A DNA stretch of 64,000 bases from an uncultured delta proteobacterium (GCA_903911145.1 CAIWCD010000001.1:1-64000); one strand, 5' to 3'. Shown: positions 1 through 10,195, numbered from the stretch's first letter. Numbers and translations are program-made. The notes: generated from the sequence alone by a model not told the origin.

Positions 1-210
1 AGCCTGACGCGCCCGCGCCGGAATCCTCGCAGCCTGACGCGCCCGCGCCGGAATCCTCGCAGCCCGACGCGCCCGCGCCGGAATCCTCGCAGCCTGACGC
101 GCCCGCGCCGGAATCCTCGCAGCCTGACGCGCCCGCGCCGGAATCCTCGCAGCCTGACGCGCCCGCGCCGGAATCCTCGCAGCCCGACACGCCCGCGCCG
201 GAATCCTCGC
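1..210 (+). repeat. Seven tandem 30-bp units (agcctgacgcgcccgcgccggaatcctcgc) encoding a 10-aa repeat
   Basis: Direct reading: units at 1, 31, 61, 91, 121, 151, 181 differ only at one or two bases (units 3 and 7). The array may extend left of the window. Confidence 0.98.
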
Positions 211-2849
211 AGGACACAACTGCCCCGCAAGTTGTCGGGCGCATCGAGCTCGATCCGGATGACGGGTCGCCTCAGAACGCAAACTCCTACCAGGTGCCGA
301 CCTCCGCCAAGCTGACGCTTGCGTGGACTTCGACGAACGCCGCCAGCGTGAAGATCTCGGGGGTCGGAGACGGATTGCCGGAGAGCGGCTCCGCGGCCAT
401 TGCCACGGAGGAGGCGAGTTACTCACTGGTCGCGGTCGGAGCTGACGGAACCGAGTCGGTCGCGTCGGTTATCTCCGTCAGCACCCACGAAGACGGGGCA
501 GTGGTCTCCGGACACGCGGAGATCAGCTCTGGCGTTGCGGCGCTGATCTCATTTGCCGCGATGAAGGACGGCCAGGTCGTCACCTCCGCTGTGGTCGGCG
601 ACACGATTACACTGAGTGTCGTCGCTTCAGAATCTACGGATGAGATCTCCATCGAAGGCGCCTCTGCTGGCATCGCCGAGACGAGTGATGGACATCGGAA
701 GGCGAGCACGACGGTCACGCTGGGCGACGCGATGAGCGGGGACTTCAACTGCGACGTCAGCGTGAATGGAGTGGTTGGCGACAGCGGAAGCGTACATGTC
801 GACATCGGGGCCGCGCCGTGGGCGAACAATGGTGAGACGACGTCCAGCACGCCTCCGGAAATGGGAGCGCCTCCAGCCGACGGCACGCCGCCAACGAACA
901 CGCCCGAAGCTCCGCCAGTCGCGGCGGACGGAGGCGGAGCGGTAGAGAAGAGGGAGCCGCCCGAACTGGAGTTGGTGCTGGTTGATTCGGAAGGTGGGCA
1001 ACACGAAGAGGAGATGGAGCTCAAGCCAGGCCAGACAGGGCGTCTCGAGTGGACGGCGACCAACGCCACGCAAATCTTCGTCAACGGAAAGACCGTCGAC
1101 GCGCAGGGGGGAATGGATATCCCCTACAACGAGAAATATGCCGAGCCGGCGGTCTCGTTCGAAGTGGTTGCCTCAAATCCGGACAACGATCCGGTAACGA
1201 AAACGGCGAAAGTGAAGATGGAGGTCGCAACGGTCGCGGCCCCTCTCGATTTCCACCAATACCTCGATTTCCCGGGCCCCAAAGGGGCGTCATACGGCTA
1301 TTTCGAGGTCGAGAGCAGCGGGCTGCAGATTGAGTTTGCAGGGAAGTTCACGCCGCAGAATTCGACCATCATCGCAACCGCCGGATGGGACAACGGACTC
1401 GGACTCACGCTGTCGCACGAGTTCAAGGACGGCGCATGGAAGCTCGAGCCCAAGCTCAAGTTCCAGACGCCGATCGATGTCAGCGGCGACGACCCCGACA
1501 AGAGCAAGACCTGGGTGCAGATCAGCGGCGGGGCTGAGGGAAGCTACAGTTGGAGCAATGGATTCGCGGTCGCGTTGGAGATCCTGCTGATCGGCCTCAA
1601 GGTCAGCAAGGAGCCCGGCGGAAAGTGGGAGCACGAAGAAGGCTCGCTCGATTGCACGGCGAACGCCAACTGGACGGGCTCGTTGACCGTTGACCTTGGA
1701 AAATTCGAGGGCACCGTCAAGGTCAGTGGCAAGCTCGGGCTCAAGCCGGAGTGGGGCGAGATCTTCAAGCAGTTGCTGGAGAAGTACGGGGAAGATCTCG
1801 CGATCGACGTGATCATCGAACTGGCGATCGACCTGAGCATGGTCGCGGGCGGCATCTTCGCCATCGTCATCGCCTTCCAGTCGATCTTCGACACGATGGA
1901 ACTCGAGAGGATGCGCGACGAGACGATTCCCAAGCTCACTGACGCGACCGCTCAGGGATATTTGGACGGTGTGAATGGCAAGGAGGACGGGAAGCCAGAC
2001 AGCGAGGATCCCGACATGAAGAGCGCCTACTCAGCCGGACTCGCGGCGGGTAGCAACAAGCGTGCAACGATTATCACGTATAAGTGCAGCGGAGATGCGG
2101 GCAGGTTCGACGAGTGGCTCGCGAAGAATGTGGATGAACTCACATCGCACGTCCGTGCGCAGACGAAGGAGAAGCTGCAGAAGGATATGTGGACGTATAA
2201 GGCCGATGGATATGCGGGAAGTTGGAAGCGGGTCCTTCCTGGCTCCGACGGCATGACCCAGAATGATCAGTACTATGCTTGGATATTCATCATCGGATTC
2301 GATTCGCCCAAACAGATGGGCGCCTCGTGGCACAAGCTCTGGCTCGATCATCGCGTATATAACGGGAGCGAGAGTCCCACGCTCTGGCCCGGCCGCAACG
2401 ACGGGGACTGGGGCGGAAACGCCAGCGCCACGCCGTCGCAGGACAGCGCCAGCCTCGACAGCCCCAGCCCCGACAGCGCTGCGGAGGATGCCGCTCCTCC
2501 TCCGCATAGGAAGGATCTCTATATGAGCTACGAGACCCTCAAGCTGTGCGAGGCGTCGATTGACGGTCTCAAGGTCAAGCGTAAATTCGCTACGAAGGCC
2601 CAGGCAGAAGCTGCGATCAAGAAATCCCGATTAAAGGGGGGGCATTCCGTATTGCCGCTTCAGTTCACAAGTCCTGCGAGCGACGCGCTCGTGAATGCTT
2701 GCGGTGGATACACGTTCCCAATCCGAAAGGATAAGAACGGAAACCGGCTACCGGACCTGCAGCTCGATGGTTGGCTGGCGTCCAACGGAAGCCGGATGTT
2801 CGTTCTCCTATCCGACGGCTCCGGTGCTATCGCGGAAGTCACCCTTTAA
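3..2849 (+). CDS. Large secreted/surface-type protein, 5' end outside window; N-terminal PDAPAPESSQ repeats, Ig-like segments, a hydrophobic segment near residue 520 of the supplied ORF
   Basis: The supplied ORF begins at an internal GTG (294), but the same frame is open back to base 3 and reads PDAPAPESSQ x7 then DTTAPQVVGRIELDPDDGSPQNANSYQVPTSAKL. Stop TAA at 2847-2849. Confidence 0.8.
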   Translation, partial: PDAPAPESSQPDAPAPESSQPDAPAPESSQPDAPAPESSQPDAPAPESSQPDAPAPESSQPDTPAPESSQDTTAPQVVGRIELDPDDGSPQNANSYQVPTSAKLTLAWTSTNAASVKISGVGDGLPESGSAAIATEEASYSLVAVGADGTESVASVISVSTHEDGAVVSGHAEISSGVAALISFAAMKDGQVVTSAVVGDTITLSVVASESTDEISIEGASAGIAETSDGHRKASTTVTLGDAMSGDFNCDVSVNGVVGDSGSVHVDIGAAPWANNGETTSSTPPEMGAPPADGTPPTNTPEAPPVAADGGGAVEKREPPELELVLVDSEGGQHEEEMELKPGQTGRLEWTATNATQIFVNGKTVDAQGGMDIPYNEKYAEPAVSFEVVASNPDNDPVTKTAKVKMEVATVAAPLDFHQYLDFPGPKGASYGYFEVESSGLQIEFAGKFTPQNSTIIATAGWDNGLGLTLSHEFKDGAWKLEPKLKFQTPIDVSGDDPDKSKTWVQISGGAEGSYSWSNGFAVALEILLIGLKVSKEPGGKWEHEEGSLDCTANANWTGSLTVDLGKFEGTVKVSGKLGLKPEWGEIFKQLLEKYGEDLAIDVIIELAIDLSMVAGGIFAIVIAFQSIFDTMELERMRDETIPKLTDATAQGYLDGVNGKEDGKPDSEDPDMKSAYSAGLAAGSNKRATIITYKCSGDAGRFDEWLAKNVDELTSHVRAQTKEKLQKDMWTYKADGYAGSWKRVLPGSDGMTQNDQYYAWIFIIGFDSPKQMGASWHKLWLDHRVYNGSESPTLWPGRNDGDWGGNASATPSQDSASLDSPSPDSAAEDAAPPPHRKDLYMSYETLKLCEASIDGLKVKRKFATKAQAEAAIKKSRLKGGHSVLPLQFTSPASDALVNACGGYTFPIRKDKNGNRLPDLQLDGWLASNGSRMFVLLSDGSGAIAEVTL

Positions 2850-3022
2850 TCGGGCCCCGACGACGGTCATTGGTCAAGATGTCGAGCGACGCGAACCGGC
2901 CATCGCTGCGCCACGAGAGAATCAAGACCACAGAGAGATCAGCGCACCGCCCATTGGCTTTTGCCGACGCAGGCCTCCGGCGGCCTTGTCTTGCACACCG
3001 ACTCCAGAGATAGTCGGGTGCG

Positions 3023-3997
3023 ATGATCTTCCTATCAGCGGCCTCCGACCACCCCTACTATCACTGGCAAGTCGAGGTATTGATCCTCAACTTCATGCGG
3101 CTGGGGATCAACCCCAATCACATCGAGGTCGTCTTCTGTTACCAGGGTCGCGTATCCGATTCAGGCCGCGCGCTCGCGAATGCCTATCCGTTCGTGCGCG
3201 TCTTCTTCTATGAGAATACCATCGGTGATAACGGCGGATATGCTCCGCTCTGCCGCCCGCATGTCCTGGCGAAGCATTTCGATGCTTATCCCAATTTAAG
3301 CCGGGAGACGATCTTCTATCACGACACCGATATCCTTTTCCGCGCCCTGCCCGACTTCGCGCGGCTCTCGGCGGATCGACTCTGCCATCTCTCCGATACC
3401 ATCAGCTATCTCGGCGCCAAGTATATCGATAGCAAGGGCGATGATATCCTCACGCGGATGGCGGATATCGTTGGTATCGAGCCGCATCTCGCCGTCGAGA
3501 ACGAGCGCGATTCAGGCGGCGCGCAATATCTCCTCAAGAATATCGACGCGGACTATTGGCGGAAGGTCGAGCGCGATTGCAAGGCGCTCTATGTCTATTT
3601 CGCTGCGCGCGAAGAGGAGGAGCGCAAGTCGCTCACGCCCGAGCAGTTGAAGACGTATAATCCGATCCAGAAGTGGTGCGCGGATATGTGGGCCGTGCTC
3701 TGGAATCTCTGGGCGCGCGGGCTGCAGACGCGGGTTGAACCCAATCTATCATTCAGCTGGGCGACGAGCGCGGCGCCCGAATGGGAACGGCATACCATCT
3801 ACCATAACGCCGGCATTACCGAGGATCTCAAGGCGACCCACTTCTATAAGGGTGAATTCATCCATCGCGATCCCTATGCGGCCGATTTGAGCTATGTGCG
3901 CCGCGACAACTGCAGCTGGCATTACGCACAGGCGATTCTCACCGCGAAGGAAGAGCGGAAGAAGCATCGCCGGGCCGCGGGGCAGAACGTCGAATAG
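3023..3997 (+). CDS. Putative glycosyltransferase-like protein (HPAT/peptidyl-serine galactosyltransferase-like appearance)
   Basis: 324-aa ORF; FYHDTDILF resembles a DxD nucleotide-sugar motif; MIFLSAASDHPYYHWQVEVLILNF N-terminus. Confidence 0.6.
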   Translation: MIFLSAASDHPYYHWQVEVLILNFMRLGINPNHIEVVFCYQGRVSDSGRALANAYPFVRVFFYENTIGDNGGYAPLCRPHVLAKHFDAYPNLSRETIFYHDTDILFRALPDFARLSADRLCHLSDTISYLGAKYIDSKGDDILTRMADIVGIEPHLAVENERDSGGAQYLLKNIDADYWRKVERDCKALYVYFAAREEEERKSLTPEQLKTYNPIQKWCADMWAVLWNLWARGLQTRVEPNLSFSWATSAAPEWERHTIYHNAGITEDLKATHFYKGEFIHRDPYAADLSYVRRDNCSWHYAQAILTAKEERKKHRRAAGQNVE

Positions 3998-4207
3998 CGG
4001 GAAGCAAGGGGCGCGACGCGCGCGCGGAGGGCGCGCCAGGAGGGCGAGACCCCAGCGGCGGCAGCAGCGTCGCCGGAGTGAAGTTGATCGGCGCCTGCAT
4101 CGCGCCATTTTTGGATCGCCGTCGTCCCTGCCAGCTTGTGCTAGAACCCGCCGCCGATTCGCGCGCCCTCACGCGCGAAACCAATCAAGCCGCTGGAGCT
4201 TGCACAC

Positions 4208-5872
4208 ATGCTCGACGCCATTACCAAAGGGTTTCGCACCGCCAAGAACAAGCTCACGGGCAAGGCGGAGCTGACCGAAGAGAACATCGACGATGCGCTG
4301 CGCGACATCCGCGTTGCGCTGCTCGAGGCTGACGTCGAGCTGGGCGTCGCGCGGCGGTTCCTCGCGCGCGTGAAGGACAAGGCGCTCGGCGAAGTGGTGC
4401 AGGTCAAGACCGAGGACAAGAAGGGCAAGAAGTTCCAGGTCGCGCCGGGCGATCACTTCATCAAGATCTGCCACGACGAGCTCGAGGCCTTGATGGGCCC
4501 GGTCGATACGTCGCTGGTGCTGCCCAAGCCGGGCAGCGCGGGCGAGCGGCCGGCGGGCATCATGATGGTCGGTCTGCAGGGGTCCGGCAAGACGACGACG
4601 ACGGCGAAGCTCGCCAACTATCTTCTCAAGCAGGGCCGCAAACCCTTGCTGGTGGCGGCTGACATCTATCGCCCGGCCGCGGTCGAGCAGCTCAAGCAGC
4701 TCGGTGCGCGCCTCGATGTGCCGGTCTTCCACGAGGAGGGCGTGCGTCCCGCCGACATGTGCAGGAACGCGCTCGCGTTCGCCGGGACGAAGAATCGCGA
4801 CGTCATCCTCTACGACACCGCGGGCCGCCTCGCGATCGACGAGGAGATGATGCAGGAGCTCGAGCAGATCAAGAGCAACTGCGCGCCGGAGAATATTCTG
4901 CTCGTCGCCGACGCGATGATCGGCCAGGACGCAGTGAAGACAGCGGGCGAGTTCGATCGCCGGCTCGGGATCTCCGGCTTCATCCTCACCAAGCTCGACG
5001 GCGATGCGCGCGGCGGCGCGGCGCTCTCGATCAAGGACGTCACGGGCAAGCCGATCAAGTTCCTCGGCATGGGCGAGTCGCTCGACAAGCTCGAGGAGTT
5101 CCGGCCCGAGGGCATCGCCAGCCGCATTCTCGGGTTCGGCGACATCGTCGGCCTGATGAAGGACTTCGAGGGAGTCGTCGACGAAGAGAAGGCCGAGGAG
5201 GACGCGGAGAAGATCCTCTCGGGCAACTTCAACCTCAACGACTTCGTCGAGCAGATAAAGCTGGTGAAGAAGATGGGCTCGGTCTCCGAGCTGCTCGAGA
5301 AGTTCCCGCTCTTCGGCGAGCTGCCCGAGGGCGTGAACTTCGACGACAAGGAGCTCGGCCGCGTCGAGGCGATCATCGGCTCGATGACGCGCAGTGAGCG
5401 CGCGCACGCCGAGACGTTCTTCAAGCCGCGGCAGGACGGCATGGCGACGATCGGTCACGATCGCGTCGAGCGCATCGCAAAGGGCTCGGGCCAGCCGCGC
5501 AACACCGTGTACGGCCTGCTCGCGCGCTTCTTCGCGATGCAGAAAGTGATGAAGCAGATCGGAGGAGGGCCAGGCGGTGCAGGAATGGGACTGCTCTCGC
5601 GCCTCCCCGGATTCCGCCAGCTCGCGCAGCTCAAGGCGCTCAAAGGGATGGACCCGTCGGAGATGGCCGGAATGTTCGGTCTCCCGGAGATGGGCGGAGC
5701 GCTCCCGGCCGCTGGTGGCAAGGGTTCGCACGCCGCAGCGATGGCGCGGGCCCGCCTGATGGGATTCGGTGGTGCACCTGCGCGCGTCATCTCCGACGAG
5801 GAGAAGCGGAAGATGCGCGACAAGAAGAAGGCCGAACGCCAGAACAAGAAGAAGGCCCGCAAGAAGCGATAG
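4208..5872 (+). CDS. ffh: Signal recognition particle protein Ffh
   Basis: GLQGSGKTTTTAKLA, DTAGRLAIDEEMMQEL, TKLDGDARGGAALS, and a basic Met-rich C-terminal M domain. Confidence 0.97.
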   Translation: MLDAITKGFRTAKNKLTGKAELTEENIDDALRDIRVALLEADVELGVARRFLARVKDKALGEVVQVKTEDKKGKKFQVAPGDHFIKICHDELEALMGPVDTSLVLPKPGSAGERPAGIMMVGLQGSGKTTTTAKLANYLLKQGRKPLLVAADIYRPAAVEQLKQLGARLDVPVFHEEGVRPADMCRNALAFAGTKNRDVILYDTAGRLAIDEEMMQELEQIKSNCAPENILLVADAMIGQDAVKTAGEFDRRLGISGFILTKLDGDARGGAALSIKDVTGKPIKFLGMGESLDKLEEFRPEGIASRILGFGDIVGLMKDFEGVVDEEKAEEDAEKILSGNFNLNDFVEQIKLVKKMGSVSELLEKFPLFGELPEGVNFDDKELGRVEAIIGSMTRSERAHAETFFKPRQDGMATIGHDRVERIAKGSGQPRNTVYGLLARFFAMQKVMKQIGGGPGGAGMGLLSRLPGFRQLAQLKALKGMDPSEMAGMFGLPEMGGALPAAGGKGSHAAAMARARLMGFGGAPARVISDEEKRKMRDKKKAERQNKKKARKKR

Positions 5873-5902
5873 GCCTTGCTGCATCTGGCCGTGAGTGGGC
5901 TC

Positions 5903-5931
5903 TTGTCGAGTCCGCGCGGCTCCCGTACTAT
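5903..5931 (+). promoter_or_regulatory. Candidate sigma70-type promoter for the downstream lipoprotein gene
   Basis: TTGTCG (5903-5908), 17-nt spacer, TACTAT (5926-5931), about 55 bp before the ATG. Confidence 0.45.
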
Positions 5932-5985
5932 TCGCCGCCTGAAAAAAATTCTGCCTCTGCAAGCCGCTCTCATTTGGAGTCACGC

Positions 5986-8900
5986 ATGACCCGCTCGTTC
6001 CAATCCTTCTCTGCGGTCACGGCGCTCGCCGCCGCGCTCCTGCTCACCGCCTGCGGTCCTTCGACCAAACCGCCTCCGGGGTTCACGAGCTGTGCAAGCC
6101 CTGAGGTGATCTGCCTGCCTCCCGGCGGTGGAGCGGCCGCGTGCATCAACATCGCGAACGATCCGAACAACTGCGGCGGATGCGGGAACGTCTGCGAAGC
6201 GCCCGGGTTCGGCGGCACCGCGACCTGCGTGCTCGGCTCATGCACTCCCGTCTGCCCGGGCAGCGAAACGGTCTGCGGCATCGGCCCGAGCGGCCACGCG
6301 GGCCGTTCGCTCAGCGACGATGCAGGAGTGTCCGATGCGGGCACCTCGGACGCCGGCGCCTCGGATGCTGGTGCGGGCACCGGCTCGACCACCGTCGCGA
6401 CACTCGTCTGCATCGACACCGCGACCGACCCGAACCACTGCGGCGAGTGCGACACCCGCTGCCTCGACACGCAGGTCTGCCACGCCGGCGCCTGCGTGCC
6501 TGCCGGCATCCCCGGCCAGGGCGCGACCGCATGCGGAACCCAGGCCGACGGCGGCGTCATCTACAAGAACCTCGAGATCGATCCGCTCAACTGCGGCGCC
6601 TGTGGGAACGCCTGCGCTGCGAACGAGATCTGCCTCGGCGGCGCGTGCGATCCGTGCGGGTTCGAGGCCTGCAACAACACCTGCGTCGACCTCAACACCG
6701 ACCCGAACAACTGCGGCGCGTGCGGAGTCGCGGTGGCCGCGGGCGGTTCGTGCAACAACGGCAAGCCCTGGACGGTGCCGGTCGTCTCGATCGCGACGCC
6801 GACGACACTGACGCTCTCGGCGCCGCTGATCCCCGCGGGCCTCCCGACCATCGGCGTCACTGTCGAGTCGGGCGTGCGACTCGCAAGCGTCCAGGTCGTG
6901 GCTGTCCTCTCCGTCTTCACGAACAACAACACGACGCTCACCGTCACCACCAGCAACCCGCTCAAGCTGCAACTCACCGGCGACGCGAACGTCTCGCCGA
7001 CGACCTGGTCCTTTCCCTGGAACACGAGCGACCTCGGGCAGGGGCTGACGATTGCGTCGACGCTGGTGAACAACGCTCCTTCCGGCTCGGTGAACGGGCC
7101 GATGACAGCGATCCCGGCAACTCCGAACGGGGGCACGGCCGCGAATGTCAAGCTGACGTTCACTGCGTTTGACGAGCAGTACATGGCCGGCCGCTCGGAT
7201 GCCGCGAGCCACGAGTCCGTTGCGCTCGTCGTGAACAGCAACGTCGCAACCGTGCAGACGTTCACCAGCCAGCCGCTCGCGCCCCCGACCATGGAGACTC
7301 CGGCCCGCGCCCTCGCGACGGGTTCGTGGGTTCCGCTCAACGGCGCGCCTATCACCATCCACCAGTCGCTCGCCACGACGTCGACGCTGAGCACGTTGAC
7401 GCCTTCGAACATCGTTGGCGTGGAGTTCCACTCGATGGTCACCGCGCAGGACGTAACGCTCGGAGGAACCAACTCGGTGATCCCGATCAGCAACACCGGC
7501 CCCGCGGCGATCACCGTGAATCCGAATGACCTCGGCGTCGGCGTGCGCACCATCCAGGCGAAGCTGGTCGATATCTTCGGCAACCGCCTCGTCGGCGGCC
7601 CGACCGTCACGCTCACGGTCGGCGACGTCCGCACAGCGCCCGGAACGCTCCCGGTACTCGCGCACGGCACCGATGGCATCGACGCGATCTGGATGTATTC
7701 GCCCAACGTCGCGTCGGCGGCCTGCGGGACGGTCGCGCCGATCTTTGCGCAAGACGCGACGAAGACTGCGGCAGACCCGACCAAGGTTGGCTCCGCGATC
7801 GGAACGGCGAGCTACTGCCTCGGCAAGGAGCTGGTCGAGACGTTCGAATCGAGCGGCGTGTTCGGCATTCGCGCGGACGGCACCGGCATCGATCGGCTCG
7901 ACGCGATGAAGCCACCCGCAACGACTCCCTACATCGCCGCGCCGCAGGGCGTGACGTTTGCGAACATCGAGTCGAGCAGCATCAGCGGGCAAGCGCTCGC
8001 GGTCGAAGACACGACAGGAAGCCCCTGGTACGCGATCGCGGGCGCGGATGGTGGCGACGCAGCGCCCGAGCAGATCGCCGATGCGGGCGCGGTCGTCCCG
8101 GTCGCGTCGTTCACGGGCACCCCGGCCGCAAGGTTCACCGCGAGCAGCTCCGGTGCGCTCTGGGGCTGGGTCCGCTCGACACCAGCGAGCAGCACCCAGT
8201 ACCAGCTCGCGCTCTTCCATCCTGCGATCGGCAACGCCGGGGCGCACATCAAGAGCTACGCGGCAGCGGCCTCTTCGACGCCGACTGCAATGACTGTCTT
8301 CCCCGGCGGCGAATACGTCTGGCAGGAGACGACGAACACGGGCGTGATCTCGCTTGGCGCGGGACGCTTCGATGGCGTCAATCCTCCGGTCGATGTCACG
8401 AACGGCAGCTTGACCGTTGCGGGAACGGCGGCCACGTACGCGGGCGATGCATTCCCGGTTGGATACAAGGCGACGACCGGCATCGCCAGCAACAGCGCGG
8501 GCGGATTCTTCGTGCCGAAGGCGGGCGTGATCGTTGGGTACACGCCGTCGGCGACAACCACGACCGCGACGATCAACCCGGCCGGCCGCGCGAATCGGAA
8601 CACCGCCGCGGTCGTGCCCGCGGGCAACGAGATCATCGAGATCGATCTGACCGGCGCCACCGCGAAGATCTACCAGCCGCTGCAGATGAACCTGAATACG
8701 ACCAACGCCAGGCCGCTCGTCGGCAACCTCGGCGCAGTCGCATCGCGTTGGGGCGTCTCGACGTTCACCGTGAGCGACGATCAGACCAAGGTGCTCTTCG
8801 TCACCTCCGACCCGGTGACGGGCGGGCCGAACACGTTCAGCGTGCACCTGCTCGATCTGGCGACTGGAACGCAGACGCAGCTCTTCACCTCGCCCTATCT

Positions 8901-10170
8901 CGATCAGACCGGCGGGTTGGGAACGCCGCACTTCCTCCACGGAATGAACAGCTACGCAGCGCTGCCGCAGACGACGTCGCCGATCGCCATCTGGGGAGAG
9001 GTGCTGCCGGTCGCGACCCCCGGCGCGGGCTCAACCGAGACGACGTTTGAGCGGCTCTACTACGCCAACTACTCGGGCAGCACGGTGACGCCCGTCCAGA
9101 TCAACCAGCTGGCGTTCGCGTCGATCGGGAACAAGGGAGCCTTCGCGCAGCTCGCGGCGGAGAGCGTGACGGCCAATGCGATCTTCTTCCTCGGAGAGGA
9201 CGGCAGCGGCGAATTCTCGCTCTTCAAGCAGACCTTCGATGGCTCGGCCTCAGCGCAGCGCCTCGTGCAGGGCGTGACCAACTGGCAGCTGCGCGAGGAC
9301 GTCGCGCGCCAGATCGTGCTCCGCTCGGACGGAACGATCCTGGCCGGTTCGCTGAGCGGCGGCGCGGCACTCTCCACGCTCTACAAGGGAGACTCGGGCG
9401 CAGAGCTCAACGTGTCGCTGATGCCGCTGGCGGGTTTGACGCCGGACGGAAACCACGCGTGGGCGTTGGTGCACGTGGGAGAGCTCTATATGGGAAATAC
9501 ACAGCTCCTCCAGAGCACGCTCCTCTCGTTCGATCTGGCAAGTGCATCGTTGACGCGCACCGATTGGGGCGAGACGATCAACCAGGTGATGCAGGCATCG
9601 GGTCCTTACCTGGTCTCGATTGGCAGCACTGCTTCGACGATCTATGGAATCGATCGCGCGTCGATGAACGAGGATATGCCGCGGGCTTTCAGCGCGGCGG
9701 CGGCGACGGGCGCGACCAATCACAGCGAGCTGAAGCTCTCTGTCGTCGGCTCCCGCTCCAATGGCCAGACGCGGGTTTCTCTCGACCTGAATGAGGCGAT
9801 CTTCGAGCCGCTCGGCGTCGACGTGACGGCGGACGTAACGACGGCGCAGTTCTATTCCTCCGAAGCGGCAATCACGAGCCAGACCTCGGGCCGCGTGCAG
9901 CCGGACGCCCCGATCTATGGGCCGATGCACCTGCCGCAGTGGGAGATCGCCGAGATGAACGGCTCGGGCATCTTCAAGCAGTTCGGCGGCGCGGCGTTCC
10001 ACCCGTTGATCAACATCGCGGCTGGCGGGACCATCAGCGCTCAGCAGGCCCGGTTGACGCCCGACTTCAGCGAACTGCTCGGAGGGTTCACCAACAGCGT
10101 GACCGGTTACGGCTACGTGATGAAGCTGCCCGGCATCGGGTCGACGCTTCCGACGCCCGCGCCGCAGTAG
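5986..10170 (+). CDS. Large Cys-rich lipoprotein with probable beta-propeller-type C-terminal region
   Basis: ATG at 5986 preceded by GGAG; signal peptide with lipobox (LLLTAC); repeated DPNNCGGCG / DPNHCGECD / DPLNCGACG / DPNNCGACG motifs; SDAG linker repeats. Confidence 0.8.
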   Translation: MTRSFQSFSAVTALAAALLLTACGPSTKPPPGFTSCASPEVICLPPGGGAAACINIANDPNNCGGCGNVCEAPGFGGTATCVLGSCTPVCPGSETVCGIGPSGHAGRSLSDDAGVSDAGTSDAGASDAGAGTGSTTVATLVCIDTATDPNHCGECDTRCLDTQVCHAGACVPAGIPGQGATACGTQADGGVIYKNLEIDPLNCGACGNACAANEICLGGACDPCGFEACNNTCVDLNTDPNNCGACGVAVAAGGSCNNGKPWTVPVVSIATPTTLTLSAPLIPAGLPTIGVTVESGVRLASVQVVAVLSVFTNNNTTLTVTTSNPLKLQLTGDANVSPTTWSFPWNTSDLGQGLTIASTLVNNAPSGSVNGPMTAIPATPNGGTAANVKLTFTAFDEQYMAGRSDAASHESVALVVNSNVATVQTFTSQPLAPPTMETPARALATGSWVPLNGAPITIHQSLATTSTLSTLTPSNIVGVEFHSMVTAQDVTLGGTNSVIPISNTGPAAITVNPNDLGVGVRTIQAKLVDIFGNRLVGGPTVTLTVGDVRTAPGTLPVLAHGTDGIDAIWMYSPNVASAACGTVAPIFAQDATKTAADPTKVGSAIGTASYCLGKELVETFESSGVFGIRADGTGIDRLDAMKPPATTPYIAAPQGVTFANIESSSISGQALAVEDTTGSPWYAIAGADGGDAAPEQIADAGAVVPVASFTGTPAARFTASSSGALWGWVRSTPASSTQYQLALFHPAIGNAGAHIKSYAAAASSTPTAMTVFPGGEYVWQETTNTGVISLGAGRFDGVNPPVDVTNGSLTVAGTAATYAGDAFPVGYKATTGIASNSAGGFFVPKAGVIVGYTPSATTTTATINPAGRANRNTAAVVPAGNEIIEIDLTGATAKIYQPLQMNLNTTNARPLVGNLGAVASRWGVSTFTVSDDQTKVLFVTSDPVTGGPNTFSVHLLDLATGTQTQLFTSPYLDQTGGLGTPHFLHGMNSYAALPQTTSPIAIWGEVLPVATPGAGSTETTFERLYYANYSGSTVTPVQINQLAFASIGNKGAFAQLAAESVTANAIFFLGEDGSGEFSLFKQTFDGSASAQRLVQGVTNWQLREDVARQIVLRSDGTILAGSLSGGAALSTLYKGDSGAELNVSLMPLAGLTPDGNHAWALVHVGELYMGNTQLLQSTLLSFDLASASLTRTDWGETINQVMQASGPYLVSIGSTASTIYGIDRASMNEDMPRAFSAAAATGATNHSELKLSVVGSRSNGQTRVSLDLNEAIFEPLGVDVTADVTTAQFYSSEAAITSQTSGRVQPDAPIYGPMHLPQWEIAEMNGSGIFKQFGGAAFHPLINIAAGGTISAQQARLTPDFSELLGGFTNSVTGYGYVMKLPGIGSTLPTPAPQ

Positions 10171-10195
10171 TCCGCGCGAGCAGTTGCTCCAGTTC

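Noticed and set aside
1-210. CRISPR-like array
   Set aside because: The 30-bp units are contiguous with no spacers and translate in frame as PDAPAPESSQ; this is a coding tandem repeat.
4120-4150. Shared GTGCTAGAnCnCGCC element before ffh and prfC as a promoter
   Set aside because: The TAGAAC/TAGACC -10-like match is suggestive but neither copy has a usable -35, so it is too weak to annotate.
4000-4207. SRP 4.5S RNA gene upstream of ffh
   Set aside because: No conserved GGAAGCAGC-type SRP RNA apical hairpin seen; the gap is GC-rich without the expected structure.
4169-5983. 604-aa ORF antisense to ffh
   Set aside because: High-GC antisense artefact with Arg/Leu/Glu-rich low-complexity composition; the sense strand encodes unmistakable Ffh.
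6238-8940. 900-aa ORF antisense to the Cys-rich lipoprotein gene
   Set aside because: Arg/Ala-rich shadow ORF without recognisable motifs; the sense strand has signal peptide, lipobox and terminator.
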